Source of the DNA: Chromatiales bacterium
Lineage (GTDB): Bacteria; Pseudomonadota; Gammaproteobacteria; Steroidobacterales; Woeseiaceae
DNA length: 41,606 nucleotides
Reading direction: 5' to 3'
Assembly: GCA_024679535.1 (NCBI GenBank)
Contig: JAIBDF010000010.1
Span: forward strand, 1-41,606
Made by a program: the position numbers and the translations under genes. Below the pieces are notes generated by a model that was given only the letters and a program-made list of their open reading frames with translations, searched no databases and was not told where the DNA came from. Within the stretch, counting starts at the first letter, position 1, and every line of letters begins with the position of its first letter. Below are positions 38,113 through 41,606 of this stretch, one piece after another.

Positions 38113-38838
38113 TCAGGGGCGATCGCCGCTGAAGCGAACAGCATCATCCAGGCTCATCTCGCCCGCGACTTCCCCAACCTCGGCCGACTCGGATAGGAAC
38201 AGGTCTACCTTGCGCTCAAGGCGAATCGTTCCTTCAACCCGGGATCCCGGCCCAATAACAATGCGGGGCTTGCGGCTCTTTTCCTTGCCCCACTTCCAGC
38301 CGCTTGGTTCTTCGACGACGAGGTCACCCTTGATGACCGTCCCCTCGGACAGCCCGATATCGCCGTTTACCGTGGTCAGGTCGCCGCCAATTTCCGCACC
38401 CACCAATTCAATCTGGCCATTTACATTGCCAACGTCATCGCTGACGGTGGTGCCGTTGCCGACAGATATCCTGCCGTTCACGGCACTGATATCCCCAGCC
38501 ATAACCCCATTTTGGCCGACATTGATGCTGCCATTGACGGTCGACAAGCTCTCTGCCTCTACGCCATCAGCAAGCCGCAAACCGCCGTTGACGGTGCCCG
38601 CATTCTTGATGCTCGCGCCGGCATCGACGCGAATCGACCCGTTAACCGTCTTCAGATTGCCGGTGACGGTCGCATTGTCGCCGACGGAGATGCTGCCGTT
38701 GACCGAGGAAGCGCCGCCCGACTCCTCTCCGGCACCGATTTTTACGCTTTTGTTGATCGATGCAGCCAGTGCCGGCCCTGCCATCAGGAGAACAAGCAAT
38801 CCAACCGTGAAGGCGGTTTTTGTTACGAACTTGGTCAT
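38113..38838 (-). CDS. Exported protein with seven VNG solenoid repeats
   Basis: A 241-residue exported protein (signal peptide ending LAAS, about residue 26). Residues 46-175 consist of seven copies of an 18-19-residue unit centred on VNG-x-I/L, at Val46, 65, 83, 101, 120, 139 and 157. The units alternate hydrophobic residues with Gly/Asp/Asn, as in a right- or left-handed beta-helix, and resemble bactofilin or polymer-forming repeats, but this protein is exported. A basic linker (KWGKEKSRKPR) leads to a last strand-rich part. AGGAA precedes the ATG. The metallopeptidase gene follows 11 bp later. Function unknown; a structural or surface role is a guess. Confidence 0.8.
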   Translation of the reverse strand: MTKFVTKTAFTVGLLVLLMAGPALAASINKSVKIGAGEESGGASSVNGSISVGDNATVTGNLKTVNGSIRVDAGASIKNAGTVNGGLRLADGVEAESLSTVNGSINVGQNGVMAGDISAVNGRISVGNGTTVSDDVGNVNGQIELVGAEIGGDLTTVNGDIGLSEGTVIKGDLVVEEPSGWKWGKEKSRKPRIVIGPGSRVEGTIRLERKVDLFLSESAEVGEVAGEMSLDDAVRFSGDRP

Positions 38839-38937
38839 TTTTCCTACCCCTGAGTTCTATTCCTGCCATTTAGATACCGCTAATCGCCAGATGGTTGCAA
38901 GCTGGCTGCGAGATGGCGGCTCCGGTACCCTTCCCGC

Positions 38938-39702
38938 ATGGATGAGTCCCGCCCAATTGCCCTTGAAGCCCGCAACCTCGTCAAGGACTATCCAGGCCTG
39001 CGAGCCGTCGACGGCATCAGCTTCAAGGTGCCCGAGGGTATCTGTTTTGGCCTGTTGGGCCCAAACGGGGCCGGTAAGACAACAACCGTTGAGATCATCG
39101 AGGGCGTTATAGGCGCAACCTCCGGCGAGGTCTATTACTACGGCGAGATTGCGGGTTCCAGGTTTCGCCAGGAAGCCGGCATTCAGTTCCAGAATACGGC
39201 GCTGCAGGACTACCTGACTGTCCGCGAAACCATCCAGCTGTTTCGCTCGCTTTATGATCGCCAGGCCAACATCGACGATATCATTGAGCAGTGTTCACTT
39301 GGCGACCTGCTCGATCGGGACAATCGCAAACTGTCAGGTGGCCAGCGGCAGCGCCTGCTGCTTGCCGTTGCGCTGGTCAATCGTCCACGCCTGATTTTTC
39401 TCGACGAGCCGACGACCGGCCTGGACCCACAGGCACGCCGCAACTTCTGGGAACTGGTGCAGCGTATTCGCGCTGACGGCGCCACGATCGTTCTTACAAC
39501 GCATTACATGGACGAAGCGCAGATCCTGTGCGACGACATTGCCATCATGGACGAAGGCAGGATACTGACCCACGGATCGCCGCAGGAACTGCTGCATGCG
39601 CGCTATGGCGACCAGTTGATCAATCTGTCGCACGGTGAGATTCGACGTCCGAACCTCGAGGACCTGTTCCTCGACCTGACTGGCCATTCGTTGCGCGCCT
39701 GA
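38938..39702 (+). CDS. ABC-2 type transporter ATP-binding protein
   Basis: A 254-residue ATPase subunit of an exporter. Walker A is GPNGAGKTTT (about 42-51), the Q-loop lies near IQFQNTALQ, the signature is LSGGQRQRL, Walker B is LIFLDEPTTGLD and the switch His is in LTTHYMDEA. The DEAQ-type short C-terminus fits CcmA/NodI-like drug or polysaccharide exporters. The permease starts 2 bp after its stop. It is divergent from the VNG-repeat gene with a 99-bp gap. The ribosome site is weak. Confidence 0.94.
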   Translation: MDESRPIALEARNLVKDYPGLRAVDGISFKVPEGICFGLLGPNGAGKTTTVEIIEGVIGATSGEVYYYGEIAGSRFRQEAGIQFQNTALQDYLTVRETIQLFRSLYDRQANIDDIIEQCSLGDLLDRDNRKLSGGQRQRLLLAVALVNRPRLIFLDEPTTGLDPQARRNFWELVQRIRADGATIVLTTHYMDEAQILCDDIAIMDEGRILTHGSPQELLHARYGDQLINLSHGEIRRPNLEDLFLDLTGHSLRA

Positions 39703-39704
39703 CG

Positions 39705-40727
39705 ATGTTCAAACGAATCTTCGCCGTTTTCGCCGCCCGCAATCGTGAATTCATTCGCGACCGATCGTCCCTTGCCTGGAACCTGCTGTTGCCCGTCGCT
39801 CTGGTTTTCGGTCTGTCGTATGCGTTTGACGGGCAGCGCGATGAGTACACGGTCGGCGTCCTGCAGGTCGAAGCCGAAATCGACACGGCTTTGCATCAGT
39901 TCCTGGAGACGCGATACGTCCGCTTTGTCCCCTACGCAAATCTTGAAGACGCCATGTTGAAGGTCGAACGGCATCAACTCGACCTGCTGATCGACGTTGG
40001 GCCGCCGACTCGCTACTGGATCAACCCGACCGCAACCAAAGGCTACTTTCTCGAGTTCGCCCTGTTGCAGTCGGCATCCACGGCAACCAGTAACGTCATC
40101 AAGGAGCAGGTCGAGGGTCAACCCGTGCGGTATGCAGACTGGATCCTCCCCGGGATTCTGGGCATGAACATGATGTTCAGTTGTTTGTTTGGCGTCGGCT
40201 ATGTCATCGTTCGCTACCGCAAGAATGGCTTTCTGAAGCGCCTGCGTGCGACCCCACTCACGTCGCTTGAGTTCATTACGGCGCAGGTTGCCTCACGTAT
40301 GGTTCTCATCATGTTGATTACGACTGTCGTGTATACGGGCACGCATCTGTTGCTCGATACACGCATGGAAGGCAGCTATGTCACATTGTTTATCGTGGGC
40401 CTTGTGGGGGCGATTTCGATGATCTCACTCGGACTGGTTGTATCGGCGCGCGTGACCAGCGAAGAACTCGCCGGTGGCCTTCTCAATCTGATCAACTGGC
40501 CAATGATGATGCTCTCGGGCGTCTGGTTTTCACTGGAGGGCACCGGTGAAACCGTACAAAACATTTCGCAGGCTTTTCCGTTGACCCATATCCTGAAGGC
40601 CGCACGCGCCGTCATTCTTGATGGTGCGACCTTTACCGACGTGGCGCCGAGCCTGGGGGCAATGTTGCTGTTAAGTGCCGTTTTTCTCGCCGTCGGTGCG
40701 TGGATATTCCGTTGGGAACAATTTTGA
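39705..40727 (+). CDS. ABC-2 type transporter permease
   Basis: A 340-residue inner-membrane permease. One N-terminal helix (about 25-42) is followed by a large periplasmic loop (about 45-145), then five to six helices (about 150-335), the layout of the YhhJ/ABC-2 membrane family. LRATPLTSLEFITAQ is the conserved cytoplasmic segment. The substrate cannot be deduced. It is coupled to the ATPase gene before it, and tatD begins 3 bp after its stop, so tatD is probably on the same transcript. Confidence 0.92.
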   Translation: MFKRIFAVFAARNREFIRDRSSLAWNLLLPVALVFGLSYAFDGQRDEYTVGVLQVEAEIDTALHQFLETRYVRFVPYANLEDAMLKVERHQLDLLIDVGPPTRYWINPTATKGYFLEFALLQSASTATSNVIKEQVEGQPVRYADWILPGILGMNMMFSCLFGVGYVIVRYRKNGFLKRLRATPLTSLEFITAQVASRMVLIMLITTVVYTGTHLLLDTRMEGSYVTLFIVGLVGAISMISLGLVVSARVTSEELAGGLLNLINWPMMMLSGVWFSLEGTGETVQNISQAFPLTHILKAARAVILDGATFTDVAPSLGAMLLLSAVFLAVGAWIFRWEQF

Positions 40728-40730
40728 GTC

Positions 40731-41534
40731 ATGAGTTATTCGCTGATTGATATTGGCGCCAACCTGGCGCATGACAGTTTCGATGATGATCGAGACGCGG
40801 TGCTGGAACGCGCAGCCGCTGCGGGCGTTGCACGAATCATCGTTACAGGCAGCAGCGACGACAGCAATACACGCGCCGCCGCGCTGGCAGAAACCAGCAA
40901 CGGCGTCCTGTTTTCGACTGCTGGCGTGCACCCTCATCACGCATCCGACTACACCGATGAAAGCGATGCGCTGATTCGTTCATTACTGACAAAAGACGTT
41001 GTCGTCGCGGTTGGCGAATGTGGCCTGGATTATTTCCGAAATTTCTCCCCACGCGCCGCGCAGCTCGAGGCCTTCAGGCGCCAACTCCAGATCGCAAAGG
41101 AGACCGAGCTACCGGTCTTCCTGCACCAGCGGGACGCGCACGACGACTTCATCGATGTTCTGGAGCACTTTCTTCCAGAGCTTTCACGTGCGGTCGCCCA
41201 CTGCTTTACCGGCGAGCACGAATCATTGCGGGAGTATGTCGAACTGGGGCTCTATATCGGTATCACGGGCTGGATTTGCGACGAACGGCGCGGCAAACAT
41301 CTGCATGACATTGTTTCAATTGTGCCCGACGATAAATTATTGATCGAAACGGATGCGCCCTACCTGTTACCGCGCACCATAAAGCCCCGGCCGAAAACGC
41401 GGCGCAATGAGCCCGCGTATCTGCCAGAGGTTCTTCGAGTTGTGGCCGAAGCCCGTGGTCAGAGCGTAGACCATGTGGCACAGATTACGACGGAGAATGC
41501 GGCCCGCTTCTTTGGTCTACCGCCTTCTGAATAA
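40731..41534 (+). CDS. tatD: TatD-family metal-dependent DNase
   Basis: A 267-residue TIM-barrel hydrolase close to E. coli TatD, a 3'-5' exonuclease on single-stranded DNA and RNA. Conserved pieces are the STAGVHPHH loop, VGECGLDYFRNFS with the metal-binding Glu, VFLHQRDAH, VAHCFTGEHE, GWICDERRG and IETDAPYLLPR with the catalytic Asp. The full length is present. There are no tatABC genes here; it shares a transcript with an ABC exporter instead. Confidence 0.95.
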   Translation: MSYSLIDIGANLAHDSFDDDRDAVLERAAAAGVARIIVTGSSDDSNTRAAALAETSNGVLFSTAGVHPHHASDYTDESDALIRSLLTKDVVVAVGECGLDYFRNFSPRAAQLEAFRRQLQIAKETELPVFLHQRDAHDDFIDVLEHFLPELSRAVAHCFTGEHESLREYVELGLYIGITGWICDERRGKHLHDIVSIVPDDKLLIETDAPYLLPRTIKPRPKTRRNEPAYLPEVLRVVAEARGQSVDHVAQITTENAARFFGLPPSE

Positions 41535-41606
41535 GCTCCCAGTGAGGCTTGAATGAATCGACTTGGAACTTGGCGGCCGCCTTGTCAGGCTCACCAAATT
41601 CGGCGA
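41485..41606 (-). CDS. Possible 3' end of a further gene, cut by the window edge
   Basis: An open minus-strand frame of 39 codons enters from the right edge and stops at 41485-41487. Its text (AEFGEPDKAAAKFQVDSF then KPHWELIQKAVDQ) looks like real protein, with balanced charged and aromatic residues and GC-leaning codons. It would overlap the end of tatD by about 50 bp in a convergent arrangement. No family is recognisable from so little. Confidence 0.3.
   Translation of the reverse strand, partial: AEFGEPDKAAAKFQVDSFKPHWELIQKAVDQRSGPHSPS

Noticed and set aside
38210-39112. 300-codon plus-strand open frame antisense to the VNG-repeat gene and running into the ABC ATPase start.
   Set aside because: It is the periodic complement of the repeats; the minus-strand frame has a signal peptide, ribosome site and regular repeat, and the ATPase is in a different frame.

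Overview
The window is a dense chromosomal stretch, about 41.6 kb and moderately GC-rich, from a gammaproteobacterium. The evidence is tRNAs with encoded CCA ends, an icd/rluE/nudJ/mnmA/purB/phoPQ/roxA gene set that sits together in Escherichia coli, and close protein-level resemblance to the E. coli versions of PgsA, RluE, PhoP, PhoQ, NudJ and TatD. The many outer-membrane and secreted proteins, the class II DAHP synthase and DUF2333 fit a free-living, probably marine lineage; that placement is inference. I see no transposase, integrase, phage gene, CRISPR array or rRNA. No stretch over 300 bases lacks a gene or a structured RNA.

Layout. (1) 56-230: tRNA-Cys and tRNA-Leu on the minus strand. 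(2) 317-4836: a surface module made of a sialidase-like lipoprotein, an SGNH/GDSL hydrolase and a DUF5916 outer-membrane protein. It splits what is in E. coli a contiguous uvrC-pgsA-glyW-cysT-leuZ block. (3) 4945-9506: a minus-strand chain icd -> uracil-DNA glycosylase -> uvrC -> pgsA, followed by tRNA-Gly with its own promoter and terminator. (4) 9563-13663: rluE, class II DAHP synthase, an ALDH7-type dehydrogenase and a one-domain asparaginase, with tight convergent ends. (5) 13813-15966: an NfeD protease/slipin pair. (6) 15973-19009: a PhoPQ-type two-component system behind a PepSY protein and a glycine-zipper protein. (7) 19090-21902: fumC -> nudL -> mazG. (8) 21985-27470: purB-roxA, a small unknown protein, nudJ, an Arg/Asp-rich secreted protein and mnmA. 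(9) 27554-31986: acnA, a class III sirtuin and DUF2333. (10) 32010-34151: a cobalamin riboswitch controlling a BtuB-type receptor. (11) 34155-37295: a zinc-type ABC uptake operon (small Cys/His protein, coiled-coil outer-membrane protein, binding protein, permease) with no ATPase gene. (12) 37337-38838: a secreted seven-repeat solenoid protein and a YgjP-type metallopeptidase. (13) 38938-41534: an ABC-2 exporter pair and tatD.

Functional threads. Three TCA-cycle enzymes (isocitrate dehydrogenase, fumarase, aconitase) lie near a sirtuin of the desuccinylase type. Nucleotide and DNA housekeeping is represented by MazG, NudL, NudJ, UvrC and a UDG. Cobalamin and zinc uptake genes meet tail to tail. 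The parts least explained by known families are the Cys-motif lipoprotein at 317, the ATPase-less metal operon with its small leader protein, the VNG-repeat secreted protein, and the isocitrate dehydrogenase with altered cofactor-site residues and a Lys-rich insertion. I did not find one clearly new, self-contained system.
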